Source of the DNA: an uncultured beta proteobacterium
GTDB taxonomy: Bacteria; Pseudomonadota; Gammaproteobacteria; Burkholderiales; Burkholderiaceae_C
DNA length: 64,000 nt
Direction of reading: 5' to 3'
Assembly: GCA_903876715.1 (NCBI GenBank)
Contig: CAIRBF010000289.1
Coordinates: forward strand, 1-64,000
Positions 10,668 to 20,536 of the stretch are shown in pieces. Both the position numbers and the translations under genes were made by a program. The notes below the pieces were generated by a model, which ran no database searches, was not told the origin of the DNA, and was given only the letters and a program-made list of their open reading frames with translations. How positions within the stretch are numbered: the stretch's first letter is position 1; each line of letters opens with the position of its first letter.

Positions 10668-12967
10668 CAGAAGGCAGTCCCGATCTGGAATTGGAGGGGT
10701 TGGATTCTATCCGTGAGCTTGGAGCGGACCGCTCTGCCCCAACTGAGCTTGAGAGGCCCGACGGGAGACAGCCAGCTCAGCCCCAGGCCGGCTGAGGCCC
10801 GTAGACTCTGACCATCGACCGACTGACCTTCGGCCCACACATTGCCCGCGTCGCCGAATGCAAAGAACCGGACGGTCTTGTCGTTGCCCAAGCCAGGGAA
10901 CGGCAGATAAAGCTCGCCATTGACATTCAGACGACGGTTGCCGCCGATGAAGGCGCCCGTCGGGTCAACCCCACCGAGCGAACTCTGCTCGAAACCGCGG
11001 ATGGAACCCAGACCGCCACCATAGAAATTCTTGAACACTGGGAATGGCCGCGCACCGACTCCCCGCCCCCACCCCAGTTCCGCATTCAATCCGAACGTGA
11101 CCTTGTTAACGATGGGCCAATACTGTTGGAACTGCAGGTTGGTGCGCAGGTAGCGCACGTCGGCAGCCGGGCTCCACTCAAGATTGACCCGTTGATAGCG
11201 ACCCGTCGTCGGATTGATGACGCTGTCACGGCCATCACGCTGCCAGCCCAGAGTCACCGGTACGGCGTTGCTCGAGCGGCCATACTGGTCTCGAAAGACG
11301 TAGTAGCTGTTGGGAAGCGAAGTGGTGTCGGCGATGGTGGTTCGCTCGAGACCGATCCCCAGGAAGACGGTGTCGAACTCCGAGAACGGCACGCCAAACC
11401 TCACTGCGCCCCCCTGCGTCAACAGCTGGTACTCCGAGCTCAGACTGTTGAGAGGGCGACTGGTGCGGTAATAGGCTTCCAGCGAGCGCGAGAGGCCATC
11501 GACCGTGACATACGGATCGGTGGTGCTGAACTGAAGCGTCCGGTTGAACTTGCCTGTGTTGACCTCGACACCGAGGAACTGGCCCGTACCGAAGGCGTTC
11601 TCCTGGCGGATCGAGGCCGACAGCGTGAGCTTTTCTGCCGATGAATACCCGAGGCCGAGCATCAGGTTGCCCGTCGGCCGCTCCTCGACATTGAACACGA
11701 GATCGACGAGGTCAGGACTGCCAGGCACCTCGCGCGTCTCTACCGACACGTCCTTGAAGAAGCCGAGCCGGTCGACCCGATCCCGGGAGAGCCTGATGCG
11801 CTCGCTGTCGTACCAGGATGATTCGAACTGCCGCATCTCTCTGCGGATGACCTCGTCACGCGTGCTGGCGTTGCCGGCGATCTCGACGCGACGAACGTAG
11901 ATGCGACGCTCCGGGGAGACGTTGATGGCGATCGCGACCTGCCCGCGCGCGCGGTCGATCTCCGGCCGCGCCTCCACCCGCGCGAAGGCGTAGCCGAAGC
12001 GACCGAACAAATCGGAGAAGGCCCGCGTGGTGGCGGTCACATCCTCGACCCGGTAGGGTTGGCCAGGCCGCACGGCCACGCGGGCCCGGAATTCGTCATC
12101 CTTGCCCAGCAACTCGCCCTCGAGCCGCACCGACGTGACGACGTAGCGCTGGCCCTCGCGCACCGAAATGACGACGGACACATCCTGCTTGTCCGGAGAG
12201 ATCGTGACCTGCGTCGATTCGACAGCGAACTCCAGGTAACCACGATTCAGGTAGTGAGCCCGCAGCTTCTCGATGTCTCCATTCAGGCGGGATCGAGAAT
12301 AGCGATCGGCCTTGGTGTACCAGGACATCAAGCCGGTGGCCGACAAGTCCAGCAGACCAAGCAACTCCGACTCGGTAAAGGCGCTGGCCCCGGTGATGCG
12401 GATCTCCTTGATGCGCGCCACTTCGCCTTCGTTCATTGTGAACGTCACGTTGACACGGTTGCGCTCGATCGGCGTGATGGTCGTGACGACCTCCGCACCG
12501 TAGAAACTGCGCGAGAGATATTGGCGCTTGATTTCCTGTTCGGCACGGTCGATCACTGCCCGGTCGAACGGCATGCCCTCCGCGATGCCCACGTCCTTCA
12601 GAGCCTTGCCCAGGGTGTCCTTGTCAAACTCCTTGGTGCCCACGAAATCGACCGCAGCGATCAGCGAGCGCTCATCAACCGCCACGACGGCCACATCACC
12701 TTCGATGCGGAGCCGGACGTCTTTGAATAGGCCCGTGGCAAACAAGGCGCGCAAGGCGGCTGCGCCCTTCTCGTCGTTGTAGACATCGCCGATACGGAAT
12801 GGCAAGGTCGCGAACACCGTACCCGGGTCGGTACGTTGCAGACCCTCAACGCGGATGTCCCGAAGCGTGAAAGGTTCGACAGCAGATGCAGGCGACAACC
12901 AGCCGCACAAGCACCATACAGCCAGAGTGAGGACGCGCAACCTGCTGCGCAGAATTCGTTGGATCAT
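10667..12967 (-). CDS. bamA: outer membrane protein assembly factor BamA
   Basis: BamA is the central Omp85 protein that folds and inserts beta-barrel proteins into the outer membrane. The 766-residue precursor has a signal peptide (about 1-29, ending SPASA), five POTRA domains (about 30-430, the first opening FTLRDIRVEGLQRTDPG) and a 16-strand C-terminal barrel. The loop-6 motif appears as SIRGFEQ, a conservative form of VRGF. The protein ends in a C-terminal beta-signal with terminal Phe (QFQIGTAF). Partners BamB and BamD are encoded elsewhere in this window. Confidence 0.97.
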   Translation of the reverse strand: MIQRILRSRLRVLTLAVWCLCGWLSPASAVEPFTLRDIRVEGLQRTDPGTVFATLPFRIGDVYNDEKGAAALRALFATGLFKDVRLRIEGDVAVVAVDERSLIAAVDFVGTKEFDKDTLGKALKDVGIAEGMPFDRAVIDRAEQEIKRQYLSRSFYGAEVVTTITPIERNRVNVTFTMNEGEVARIKEIRITGASAFTESELLGLLDLSATGLMSWYTKADRYSRSRLNGDIEKLRAHYLNRGYLEFAVESTQVTISPDKQDVSVVISVREGQRYVVTSVRLEGELLGKDDEFRARVAVRPGQPYRVEDVTATTRAFSDLFGRFGYAFARVEARPEIDRARGQVAIAINVSPERRIYVRRVEIAGNASTRDEVIRREMRQFESSWYDSERIRLSRDRVDRLGFFKDVSVETREVPGSPDLVDLVFNVEERPTGNLMLGLGYSSAEKLTLSASIRQENAFGTGQFLGVEVNTGKFNRTLQFSTTDPYVTVDGLSRSLEAYYRTSRPLNSLSSEYQLLTQGGAVRFGVPFSEFDTVFLGIGLERTTIADTTSLPNSYYVFRDQYGRSSNAVPVTLGWQRDGRDSVINPTTGRYQRVNLEWSPAADVRYLRTNLQFQQYWPIVNKVTFGLNAELGWGRGVGARPFPVFKNFYGGGLGSIRGFEQSSLGGVDPTGAFIGGNRRLNVNGELYLPFPGLGNDKTVRFFAFGDAGNVWAEGQSVDGQSLRASAGLGLSWLSPVGPLKLSWGRAVRSKLTDRIQPLQFQIGTAF

Positions 12968-12977
12968 CGAGGGGAAC

Positions 12978-14339
12978 TCACTGCAGTCCGAGAAGTCGGG
13001 CCACGTCGTTGTACAGGGCCACCGACATCAGCAGCACCAGCACTGCGATTCCCCCACGCTGCAGCCTCTCGAGCCAGATATCAGACACCGGGCGACCGGT
13101 CACGCCCTCAAAAAGATAATACATCAGGTGTCCCCCGTCGAGCATCGGCAGTGGCAGCAGGTTCAACACACCCAGGCTGACGCTGACCAGCGCCAGGAAC
13201 GCCAGGTACTGCGACAGGCCCTGGCTCGCGGACTGACCTGCGACATCGGCAATTGTGAGCGGACCGCTGAGATTGCTCAGCGCGGCCTGCCCGACGAGCA
13301 TGCGTCCGATCATCGACAGGGTCAGCGTGCTGACTTCCCAGGTGCGTCGCGCCCCTTCGACGACCGCCTGCACGGGCCCGGATCGAACGAGCACCTTTTC
13401 GACCGCACCGCCAACGCCGGCGTCTATGCGCCCGATGTTGGTGGTGCCCGCTGTGGCTGGCACCTGGCGCGGCGTCACGACAAGTTCAACGCGGCGGCCG
13501 TCGCGCTCGACCAGCCAGCGCATGGGCACGCCGGGCGAAGCGCGTATCGCCTGGCGCAGCGCGGCCGCGTCGGCCACCACGGTGCCATCCAGCGACAGGA
13601 CTCGGTCATCGCGACGCAGACCTGCGAGCGCCGCCGGGCCACCTGCGACGATGTCTGCGAGCACGGGCTCGCTGAAAGGCGTGCCCAGACCGAGGCGAGA
13701 CAGGGTCTGAGCGTCGAAGTCAGCGGCCGAGACCCCGTCGAGCCGAAGCAGCACCTGCCGGCTGCCGCGCCCGTCGCGGTCGCTGACCGTCAGGTGCAGC
13801 GGCCTGCCGTCCAGCAGGGCCTCCATGGCATGCCAGCGCAAGCCGCTCAAGGAATTCACCTCACGCCATTCGATGCCGTCGACAGAAGCCGCGCGTACCC
13901 AATCGCCGGCACGCAGGCCGGCACGGGCGGCAGGCGTGTCCACCGACGGCGTGCCCAGTACCGACTTGACCTCCTGCACCCCCCACATCTGCGCGGCCGC
14001 ATACAGCAGCACCGCCAGAAAAAGGTTGGCCGCCGGACCGGCAACAACGACGAAAGCCCGTTGCCACAAGGGCTTGCGATTGAAGGCTCGCTGACGCTCG
14101 GCGTCGTCGACCACGCCCTCGCGCTCGTCGAGCATGCGCACATAGCCCCCCAGAGGCAAGGCGCTGACGACGAATTCGCAGCCGTCGCGCCCGAGTCGAC
14201 GGCGCCACAGCACGCGCCCGAAACCGACGGAAAACCGCAGCACCTTCACGTCGCAGGCCACCGCCGCGCGGTAGTGCCCCCACTCGTGGACAACGATCAG
14301 TAATGCCAGCGTGACGACAAAGGCGAGGACAGTGAGCAT
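12978..14339 (-). CDS. rseP: site-2 protease RseP
   Basis: RseP is an inner-membrane zinc metalloprotease that cleaves anti-sigma factor RseA within the membrane and removes remnant signal peptides. The 453-residue protein has the zinc motif HEWGH at 18-22 in the first membrane helix, two PDZ domains in the periplasmic middle (GTPFSEPVLADIVAGGPA and GTPSVDTPAARAGL regions), and the third zinc ligand in the LDGGH motif of a C-terminal helix (LLPLPMLDGGHLMYYLFE). It sits between dxr and bamA, its usual place, 10 bp ahead of bamA. Confidence 0.95.
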   Translation of the reverse strand: MLTVLAFVVTLALLIVVHEWGHYRAAVACDVKVLRFSVGFGRVLWRRRLGRDGCEFVVSALPLGGYVRMLDEREGVVDDAERQRAFNRKPLWQRAFVVVAGPAANLFLAVLLYAAAQMWGVQEVKSVLGTPSVDTPAARAGLRAGDWVRAASVDGIEWREVNSLSGLRWHAMEALLDGRPLHLTVSDRDGRGSRQVLLRLDGVSAADFDAQTLSRLGLGTPFSEPVLADIVAGGPAALAGLRRDDRVLSLDGTVVADAAALRQAIRASPGVPMRWLVERDGRRVELVVTPRQVPATAGTTNIGRIDAGVGGAVEKVLVRSGPVQAVVEGARRTWEVSTLTLSMIGRMLVGQAALSNLSGPLTIADVAGQSASQGLSQYLAFLALVSVSLGVLNLLPLPMLDGGHLMYYLFEGVTGRPVSDIWLERLQRGGIAVLVLLMSVALYNDVARLLGLQ

Positions 14340-14350
14340 CGGTCAGCAGG

Positions 14351-15571
14351 TCAGGACAGGCGCGAGACCTGCCCGCGGGCCACGACCCGGGAACGCGCGT
14401 CAAGATCGAGGAGGTCGTCGAGGCTCGCAGGGGGCTGACCTGCCCCTGCCAGCGCGCCGAGGGTCGCCACGTTGACCGCGTGGATCTGAGGAAATCCGAT
14501 GCGTCCTTCGAGGAAACTGTCCACAGCCACCTCGTTGGCTGCATTGAGCACGACACTGTCCCCTTCTGCCCCGGACAGCACCTCGTATGCGAGCCGCAGC
14601 CCCGGAAAGCGCGTTGCATCCAGCGGCTCGAAACTCAGACCTGCCAGCTGGGAGAAATCCAGTCGCGAAGCCCCGGATTCGATGCGCTCAGGAAAGGACA
14701 GTCCGTAGGCAATGGGCACACGCATGTCCGGCGTCCCCATCTGCGCCAGGACCGAGGCATCGCGGCAAACCACCATCGAATGGATGATGCTCTGCGGGTG
14801 GATCACCACCTCGATGCGGGCGGGCTCGAGGTCGAACAGCCAGCGCGCCTCGATCACCTCGAGCGCCTTGTTCATCATCGTTGCCGAGTCGACCGAAATC
14901 TTCCGGCCCATGACCCAGTTCGGGTGGGCGACAGCCTGTTGCGGCGTGATCTGCGCGAACGACGCCGGATCTCGGGTTCGAAAAGGCCCACCCGACGCCG
15001 TCAACACGATGTGATCGATGAAGTCAGGCCAGCGAGTCCGATCGGCCGGCAGACATTGGAAGATCGCGGAGTGCTCGCTGTCGATGGGCAGCATGGTCGC
15101 ACCGCCTTCTTGCACAGCCCGCACGAACAAGCCGCCGCCCACGACCAAGGCCTCCTTGTTCGCCAGCAAAAGCCGCTTGCCCGCGCGAGCGGCAGCCAGG
15201 CAAGGGGCCAGCCCGGCGGCGCCGACGATGGCCGCCATGACGCTGTCCACGTCGGGATCCGCCGCCAGCTCGCACAAGGCACGCTCCCCGACGAGCACCT
15301 GCACCTCGGACACGGCAGGGCCCAGCAGCGCACGCAGTTGCACCGCGGCGGCATCGGACGGTACAACCGCATACCGCGGGCGCCACTGACAGCACTGCGC
15401 CGCCAGTTCGTCGATGCGTCGCCAACCGGACAGCCCAACCACTTCAAAGCGGTCAGGATGGCGCGCCATCACGTCCAGCGTGCTGACACCGATCGAGCCG
15501 GTCGAGCCGAGGACAGCCACGCGCTGCGGTCGGGCGTTGGAGAGGGAGCTCACGTCAAGGATAGGCGTCAA
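14351..15571 (-). CDS. dxr: 1-deoxy-D-xylulose 5-phosphate reductoisomerase
   Basis: Dxr makes 2-C-methyl-D-erythritol 4-phosphate, the committed step of the MEP isoprenoid pathway, using NADPH and a divalent metal. The 406 residues contain the NADPH-binding GSTGSIG (22-28), LLANKEALVVGG, the metal-site motif PIDSEHSAIFQ, the flexible-loop region LTASGGPFR, and SATMMNKALEVIEA. It works upstream of UppS and with IspG, both also in this window. Confidence 0.97.
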   Translation of the reverse strand: MTPILDVSSLSNARPQRVAVLGSTGSIGVSTLDVMARHPDRFEVVGLSGWRRIDELAAQCCQWRPRYAVVPSDAAAVQLRALLGPAVSEVQVLVGERALCELAADPDVDSVMAAIVGAAGLAPCLAAARAGKRLLLANKEALVVGGGLFVRAVQEGGATMLPIDSEHSAIFQCLPADRTRWPDFIDHIVLTASGGPFRTRDPASFAQITPQQAVAHPNWVMGRKISVDSATMMNKALEVIEARWLFDLEPARIEVVIHPQSIIHSMVVCRDASVLAQMGTPDMRVPIAYGLSFPERIESGASRLDFSQLAGLSFEPLDATRFPGLRLAYEVLSGAEGDSVVLNAANEVAVDSFLEGRIGFPQIHAVNVATLGALAGAGQPPASLDDLLDLDARSRVVARGQVSRLS

Positions 15572-15623
15572 AGGCGGCGATTCAGAATTGATACGCGCGC
15601 CGGGCCCGAATGCTCGAAGTTCT

Positions 15624-16460
15624 TCAACGCCAAGTCAAGGCCAGGGCCAGAGGGAACACCGGCAGCAGGGCATCGATGCGATCGAGAACTCCGCCGTGGC
15701 CGGGCAACAGCCCGCTCGAGTCCTTGACGTGGGCGGCGCGCTTGAGCAGAGACTCGAAGAGGTCGCCGACAACGCTCATGGCCACCAGGCCGGTGAGGAG
15801 CAGCATGGCGGGCCCAGGGCCGAACCTCTCGTGCAGTGCTGAGAACAGGCTGGGGCCCAGCATGGGCCAGGACGGCTGCAGCGTCCACCAGCCCCACGCC
15901 AGCAACCAGACTGCGACCACACCGCAGATGGCGCCCTCCCAACTCTTGCCCGGGCTGATGCGCGGAGCCAGCTTGCGGCGCCCGAATAAGCGCCCACCCG
16001 CGTACGCAGCGATGTCAGCTACCCAGACGGTACAGAACACCGACAAGACGAAGCCCAGGCCCTGGGCACGCGCCTCGACCAGCGCGACCCAGGCGGCGAT
16101 ACCGACGCCCACCCCGAGAACGCGGCGCGCGGATGCAGGCGTGCGGGCCCAGCCATCGACGCCGGCGTGCAATGCCCATGGACCGCCAAACAGCCAAGCC
16201 AGCGCAGCCAGAACAACGAGGCCGTGCAGATTTGTCCCCACCAGCGCGGCCCACCACGCCAGCAGTCCGGCGAGCAACACGGCAGCCGCCCATGCCACGG
16301 CAGGCAGACCCACGGTGCCATTCAAGCGCGCCCACTCCCAACCTGCGGCAGCCAGGAAAGCCAGCGTCAACATCGGGAAAGGCCACACGGCCTCGCTCCA
16401 AAGCGCGGGGATCAACAGAGCCAGCAGCACGACGGCCGTGACGATGCGCTGGCCGAGCAT
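15624..16460 (-). CDS. cdsA: phosphatidate cytidylyltransferase
   Basis: CdsA converts phosphatidic acid and CTP to CDP-diacylglycerol, the precursor of all membrane phospholipids. The 278-residue protein is very hydrophobic with about eight membrane helices and carries the C-terminal family signature SLLKRAAHVKDSS followed by GHGGVLDRIDALL. The conserved ISPGKSWEGAICG loop is also present. It follows uppS by 5 bp and precedes dxr. Confidence 0.95.
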   Translation of the reverse strand: MLGQRIVTAVVLLALLIPALWSEAVWPFPMLTLAFLAAAGWEWARLNGTVGLPAVAWAAAVLLAGLLAWWAALVGTNLHGLVVLAALAWLFGGPWALHAGVDGWARTPASARRVLGVGVGIAAWVALVEARAQGLGFVLSVFCTVWVADIAAYAGGRLFGRRKLAPRISPGKSWEGAICGVVAVWLLAWGWWTLQPSWPMLGPSLFSALHERFGPGPAMLLLTGLVAMSVVGDLFESLLKRAAHVKDSSGLLPGHGGVLDRIDALLPVFPLALALTWR

Positions 16461-16465
16461 CGCAG

Positions 16466-17194
16466 TCAGCCCGAGGACGTGGCCGCGAGCATCGGGGGGA
16501 TGCCGCCGAATCGCCGATCCCGCCCCGCATAGGCCGCGAGGGCCGCGTCGATATCAGGCGCGCCGAAATCGGGCCACAGAGTCTCGGTGAAGTACAACTC
16601 CGCGTAAGCGACCTGCCACAGCAGGAAATTGCTGATCCGCATCTCGCCGCCCGTGCGGATGAAGAGATCGGGATCAGGAAGATCACCCAGCATGGTGTAG
16701 CGGCCCAGAGCATGCTCGTCCAGGCCTTCGGCATCGATCCCGTCGGCGAGCGCGCGCCTACAGGCCTGCACCACGTCCCAACGGCCGCCATAGTTGAAGG
16801 CGACCGTCAACGTGATCCGTGTGTTGTGCGCTGTGCTGCGTTCGGCCAAACTCCAGGCCTCCTGCAGGCGCTCGGCCATTGTGTCGCGGTCGCCGATGAT
16901 GCGGATGCGTACGCCCTTGGCCGCGATCCGGCCGAGGTACTTCGACACCGCCACCAGCACCAGACCCATCAGGCCGGAGACCTCGTCGGCCGGCCGCTTC
17001 CAGTTTTCCGACGAGAACGCGAAGACCGTCAGGTACTCCACCCCACGGTCAGCGAACAGATCGATGGCCCTGACGAGCGCATCCACCCCGGCCTTGTGAC
17101 CGAAGAAGCGCGGCATGTACCGCTGACGCGCCCAACGTCCATTGCCGTCCATCACGACGGCGACATGGCGCGGCACGGGAGCGTGGCGATCCAT
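16466..17194 (-). CDS. uppS: undecaprenyl diphosphate synthase (cis-prenyltransferase)
   Basis: UppS extends farnesyl diphosphate to C55 undecaprenyl diphosphate, the lipid carrier for peptidoglycan and O-antigen. The 242 residues hold the active-site block VVMDGNGRWARQR with D16, then FAFSSENWKRP and the C-terminal RTGGEMRISNFLLWQ(V)AYAELYF. The ATG is at 17194, 18 bp downstream of frr. Confidence 0.97.
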   Translation of the reverse strand: MDRHAPVPRHVAVVMDGNGRWARQRYMPRFFGHKAGVDALVRAIDLFADRGVEYLTVFAFSSENWKRPADEVSGLMGLVLVAVSKYLGRIAAKGVRIRIIGDRDTMAERLQEAWSLAERSTAHNTRITLTVAFNYGGRWDVVQACRRALADGIDAEGLDEHALGRYTMLGDLPDPDLFIRTGGEMRISNFLLWQVAYAELYFTETLWPDFGAPDIDAALAAYAGRDRRFGGIPPMLAATSSG

Positions 17195-17212
17195 GGCGCG
17201 GCGCAGCCGTCG

Positions 17213-17776
17213 TCAGACGGCCATGACCTCGGCTTCCTTGGCCTGCACGAGACGGTCGACCTCGGCGACCACGCGGTCCGTCAGGCGTTGCACCTCTTCC
17301 TGGCCGCGGCGCTCGTCGTCCTCGGAGACCGCCTTGTCCTTCAAGAGGCGCTTGAGATGCTCGTTGCCCTCGCGGCGCAGGTTGCGCACCGCGACCTTCG
17401 CCTCCTCACCGGCGTTCCGCACGACCTTGGTGAGATCACGTCGCCGCTCCTCGGTCAGCGCCGGCATCGGCACGCGAAGCAGGTCGCCTTGCGACGACGG
17501 GTTCAGCCCGAGGTCGGATTCGCGGATCGCCCTCTCGATCTTGGCGCCCATGCCCTTCTCCCAGGGCTGAACGCTGATCGTACGAGCGTCGAGCAGGGAA
17601 ACGTTCGCCACCTGACTGATCGGCACCATCGACCCATAGTAATCGACGTGGACCTGGTCCAGGATGCCCGGGTGCGCACGGCCCGTGCGAATCTTCTGCA
17701 GTTCGGTCTTCAACGCCTCGATGGACTTGCCCATCTTGGCTTCTGCTGTTTTTCGGATCTCGGCGGGAGTGGTCAT
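17213..17776 (-). CDS. frr: ribosome recycling factor
   Basis: Frr works with EF-G to split post-termination ribosomes. The 187-residue protein has the usual length and the conserved [32 protein letters not shown], and [16 protein letters not shown] segments of the triple-helix bundle. The start ATG 17776 has an AGGTGA site 5 bases upstream. A non-ATG start 15 bases earlier would overlap the pyrH stop and is less likely. Confidence 0.97.
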   Translation of the reverse strand: MTTPAEIRKTAEAKMGKSIEALKTELQKIRTGRAHPGILDQVHVDYYGSMVPISQVANVSLLDARTISVQPWEKGMGAKIERAIRESDLGLNPSSQGDLLRVPMPALTEERRRDLTKVVRNAGEEAKVAVRNLRREGNEHLKRLLKDKAVSEDDERRGQEEVQRLTDRVVAEVDRLVQAKEAEVMAV

Positions 17777-17787
17777 CGCATCACCTG

Positions 17788-18498
17788 TCACACATGCACG
17801 AGCGTGCCCTCGTCGGCGCCCATCACGACGCGTTCGAGTGCACCCGGCTTGAAGATCGAGAACACCTTGATCGGCAGTTTCTGGTCACGGCACAACGCGA
17901 AGGCGGTCGCGTCCATCACCTGCAGGTTACGCGAAATGGCCTCGTCGAAGGAGATCGTGGTGTAACGCTGCGCGGAAGGGTCCTTGTTCGGATCCGCCGT
18001 GTACACGCCATCGACCTTGGTGGCCTTGAGCACGACCTCGGCGCCCATCTCTGCCCCGCGCAGCGCCGCTGCGGTGTCGGTGGTGAAGAAGGGGTTGCCG
18101 GTGCCTGCGGCGAACACGACGACCTTGCCCTCCTCGAGGTATTGCAGCGCCTTCGGTCGCACGTAGGGTTCGACGACCTGTTCGATGGAGATGGCTGACA
18201 TGACGCGAGGCGTCATGCCTTCCTGGCGCATCGTGTCGGCCAAAGCAAGGGCGTTCATCACCGTGGCGAGCATGCCCATGTAATCCGCCGTGGCACGGTC
18301 CATCCCGACCGAGCCACCCGCTACACCACGAAAGATATTGCCTCCACCGATGACCACCGCCACCTCGCAACCGAGACGGGTGACTTGCTGCACCTCGCGA
18401 ACCATGCGCACGATGGTCGAGCGGTTGATGCCGTAGGCGTCATCGCCCATCAGGGCTTCGCCGGAGAGTTTGAGCAGGATGCGCCGGTAGCGCGGCAT
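17788..18498 (-). CDS. pyrH: UMP kinase
   Basis: PyrH is the bacterial hexameric UMP kinase of the amino-acid-kinase fold, phosphorylating UMP to UDP. The 236 residues have [10 protein letters not shown] near the N-terminus, the glycine loop [10 protein letters not shown], the UMP-site region [18 protein letters not shown], and the nucleotide site [12 protein letters not shown]. It lies 92 bp after tsf and 11 bp before frr, the usual order. Confidence 0.97.
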   Translation of the reverse strand: MPRYRRILLKLSGEALMGDDAYGINRSTIVRMVREVQQVTRLGCEVAVVIGGGNIFRGVAGGSVGMDRATADYMGMLATVMNALALADTMRQEGMTPRVMSAISIEQVVEPYVRPKALQYLEEGKVVVFAAGTGNPFFTTDTAAALRGAEMGAEVVLKATKVDGVYTADPNKDPSAQRYTTISFDEAISRNLQVMDATAFALCRDQKLPIKVFSIFKPGALERVVMGADEGTLVHV

Positions 18499-18560
18499 GC
18501 CTTGATTCCAGGAATGACAGGGACTCAGAGTTTACGCGTGCCGGCGGCAGCGCAACGGAG

Positions 18561-18582
18561 CGCGGGCGACGGAGCGCCCGCG
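18561..18582 (-). terminator. GC-rich hairpin after tsf (weak terminator or processing site)
   Basis: A perfect 8-bp stem (CGCGGGCG with CGCCCGCG) closes a 6-base loop nine bases after the tsf stop. No U run follows on the minus strand, so it is not a standard intrinsic terminator. It could attenuate transcription into pyrH or protect the rpsB-tsf transcript 3' end. Confidence 0.35.
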
Positions 18583-18590
18583 CGCGCGGA

Positions 18591-19481
18591 TCACAGCGCC
18601 TTGGCCGCAGCGACCTGCGCCGCCACCTCGGCGGCGAAGTCGTCAGTCTTCTTCTCGATGCCCTCGCCTACGACGTACAACGTGAAGCCCCGCACGATCG
18701 TACCGGCTGCCTTCAACATCTGCTCGACAGTCTGTTTGTCGTTCTTGACGAAGGACTGGTTCAGCAGCGAGACCTCCTTCAGGAACTTCTGCACCGAGCC
18801 CTCGACCATGCGCTGCACGATCTCGGCAGGCTTGCCAGACTCCGCCGCCTTTTCGGCGGCTACCCTGCGCTCGCGCTCGACGAGGTCAGCAGGGACTTCC
18901 GAGGCAGACAGCGACACCGGCTTCATTGCCGCCACGTGCATCGCGACGTCCTTGGCCGCGACCTCATCGCCATCGAACTCGACCATCACACCGATGCGCG
19001 TGCCGTGCAGGTAATTCGCCAAGCGCCCGCCACCAGCGTAGCGGCCGAAGCGACGGATTGACATGTTCTCGCCGATCTTGCCGATCAGGCCCTTGCGAAC
19101 GTCTTCGACCGTCGGACCGAAGCCATCCTGATCGAGTGGCAGCGCCGACAGCGCAGCCACATCCGCTGGCGCATGGGCGGCAACGAGTTGGGCGCAAGAG
19201 CGCGCGAAGGCCAGGAAGGAATCGTTCTTCGAGACGAAATCGGTCTCGCAATTGATCTCGATCAGGGCGCCGGTGCTGCCGTCGACGGCCGCGGCCACCA
19301 CACCCTCGGCGGTGACGCGCGAGGCGGCCTTGCCTGCCTTGTTGCCCAGCTTGACGCGCAAGATCTCCTCGGCGCGGCCCATGTCGCCTTCGGCTTCAGT
19401 CAGCGCCTTCTTGCACTCCATCATCGGTGCGTCGGTCTTGGCGCGCAGTTCCGCAACCATGCTTGCAGTGATGACTGCCAT
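18591..19481 (-). CDS. tsf: translation elongation factor Ts
   Basis: EF-Ts is the guanine nucleotide exchange factor for EF-Tu. The 296 residues show the N-terminal UBA-like domain ([20 protein letters not shown]), the exchange motif ETDFVSKND, and the paired core subdomains. The start is ATG 19481, 73 bp downstream of rpsB, the conserved partner gene. Confidence 0.97.
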   Translation of the reverse strand: MAVITASMVAELRAKTDAPMMECKKALTEAEGDMGRAEEILRVKLGNKAGKAASRVTAEGVVAAAVDGSTGALIEINCETDFVSKNDSFLAFARSCAQLVAAHAPADVAALSALPLDQDGFGPTVEDVRKGLIGKIGENMSIRRFGRYAGGGRLANYLHGTRIGVMVEFDGDEVAAKDVAMHVAAMKPVSLSASEVPADLVERERRVAAEKAAESGKPAEIVQRMVEGSVQKFLKEVSLLNQSFVKNDKQTVEQMLKAAGTIVRGFTLYVVGEGIEKKTDDFAAEVAAQVAAAKAL

Positions 19482-19554
19482 CTGTGTTGACTCCGCTTGG
19501 AAAGTAAACCGGGCGGGGGCGCGCGGTGGGCGCCGACCGCCCGCAAGAACTTGA

Positions 19555-20298
19555 TCAGGCTTCTTCGCTGACCTCGACGAACTCGTCGCTGCCCGACACC
19601 GCCTGCACAACCTCCGAGGTCGCGTTGGCCTTGCCCTCGAGCACGGCGTCAGCCACGGTGCGGGCGTAAAGCGCCACTGCCTTGGCCGAATCGTCGTTGC
19701 CGGGGATCACGTATTGCACGCCATCGGGGGAGTGGTTGGTGTCAACGACGCCGATCACCGGAATGCCCAGCTTCGTGGCCTCGGCCACCGCGATCTTGTG
19801 GTAGCCGACGTCGATGACGAACAACGCGTCAGGCAATGCGTTCATGTCCTGGATGCCGCCGATATCCTTCTCGAGCTTGGCCAGCTCGCGCTCGAACATC
19901 AGCGCTTCCTTCTTGATCATGGCCTCGGTGCCCGCTTCACGCGTGGCCTGCATGTCCTTGAGCTTCTTCAGCGAGCCCTTGACCGTCTTGAAGTTGGTCA
20001 ACATGCCGCCGAGCCAGCGCTGGTCCACGTAGGGCATGCCGCAGCGCTGAGCCTCCTGCGCCACCACTTCGCGCGCCTGGCGCTTCGTGCCCACCATCAG
20101 GATCGTGCCGCGGCGACCTGCCAGCTGACGCACGAACTTCATCGCATCGTTGAAGAGCGGCTGCGTCTTCTCGAGGTTGATGATGTGGATCTTGTTGCGA
20201 TGGCCGTAAATGAACGGGGCCATCTTGGGGTTCCAGAAGCGCGTCTGGTGCCCGAAATGGACACCGGCTTCCAGCATTTCACGCATGGAGACAGACAT
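19555..20298 (-). CDS. rpsB: 30S ribosomal protein S2
   Basis: S2 is a primary small-subunit protein needed for S1 binding. The 247-residue protein begins [20 protein letters not shown], the family signature, and contains the coiled-coil insert ([20 protein letters not shown]) and [22 protein letters not shown] 20298 follows GGAG by about 8 bases. It heads the long minus-strand cluster; the 238 bp upstream, shared with the divergent dehydrogenase gene, must hold its promoter, but I cannot point to a clear -35/-10 pair. Confidence 0.97.
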   Translation of the reverse strand: MSVSMREMLEAGVHFGHQTRFWNPKMAPFIYGHRNKIHIINLEKTQPLFNDAMKFVRQLAGRRGTILMVGTKRQAREVVAQEAQRCGMPYVDQRWLGGMLTNFKTVKGSLKKLKDMQATREAGTEAMIKKEALMFERELAKLEKDIGGIQDMNALPDALFVIDVGYHKIAVAEATKLGIPVIGVVDTNHSPDGVQYVIPGNDDSAKAVALYARTVADAVLEGKANATSEVVQAVSGSDEFVEVSEEA

Positions 20299-20536
20299 GA
20301 AGAGACTCCGAAGGTTGCTTCTAGAATCCGGCGCGCATCTGAACGGACCCGGTGCGGACACAGAAAAGGCTTCTGCGGCTGCACCCTCTGCCCGGGACAC
20401 CTTCTGGGGACCGGATTCGCGATTCGTTCACCTGAGCGTTGAAGCCTGATCGCTCCAGCGACAGCCCAGACAAACCATCGGATGGTAGCACGGCCAGCCC
20501 ACCCCGCCCGATGACCCAGTCCACAGGAGCCTGTTC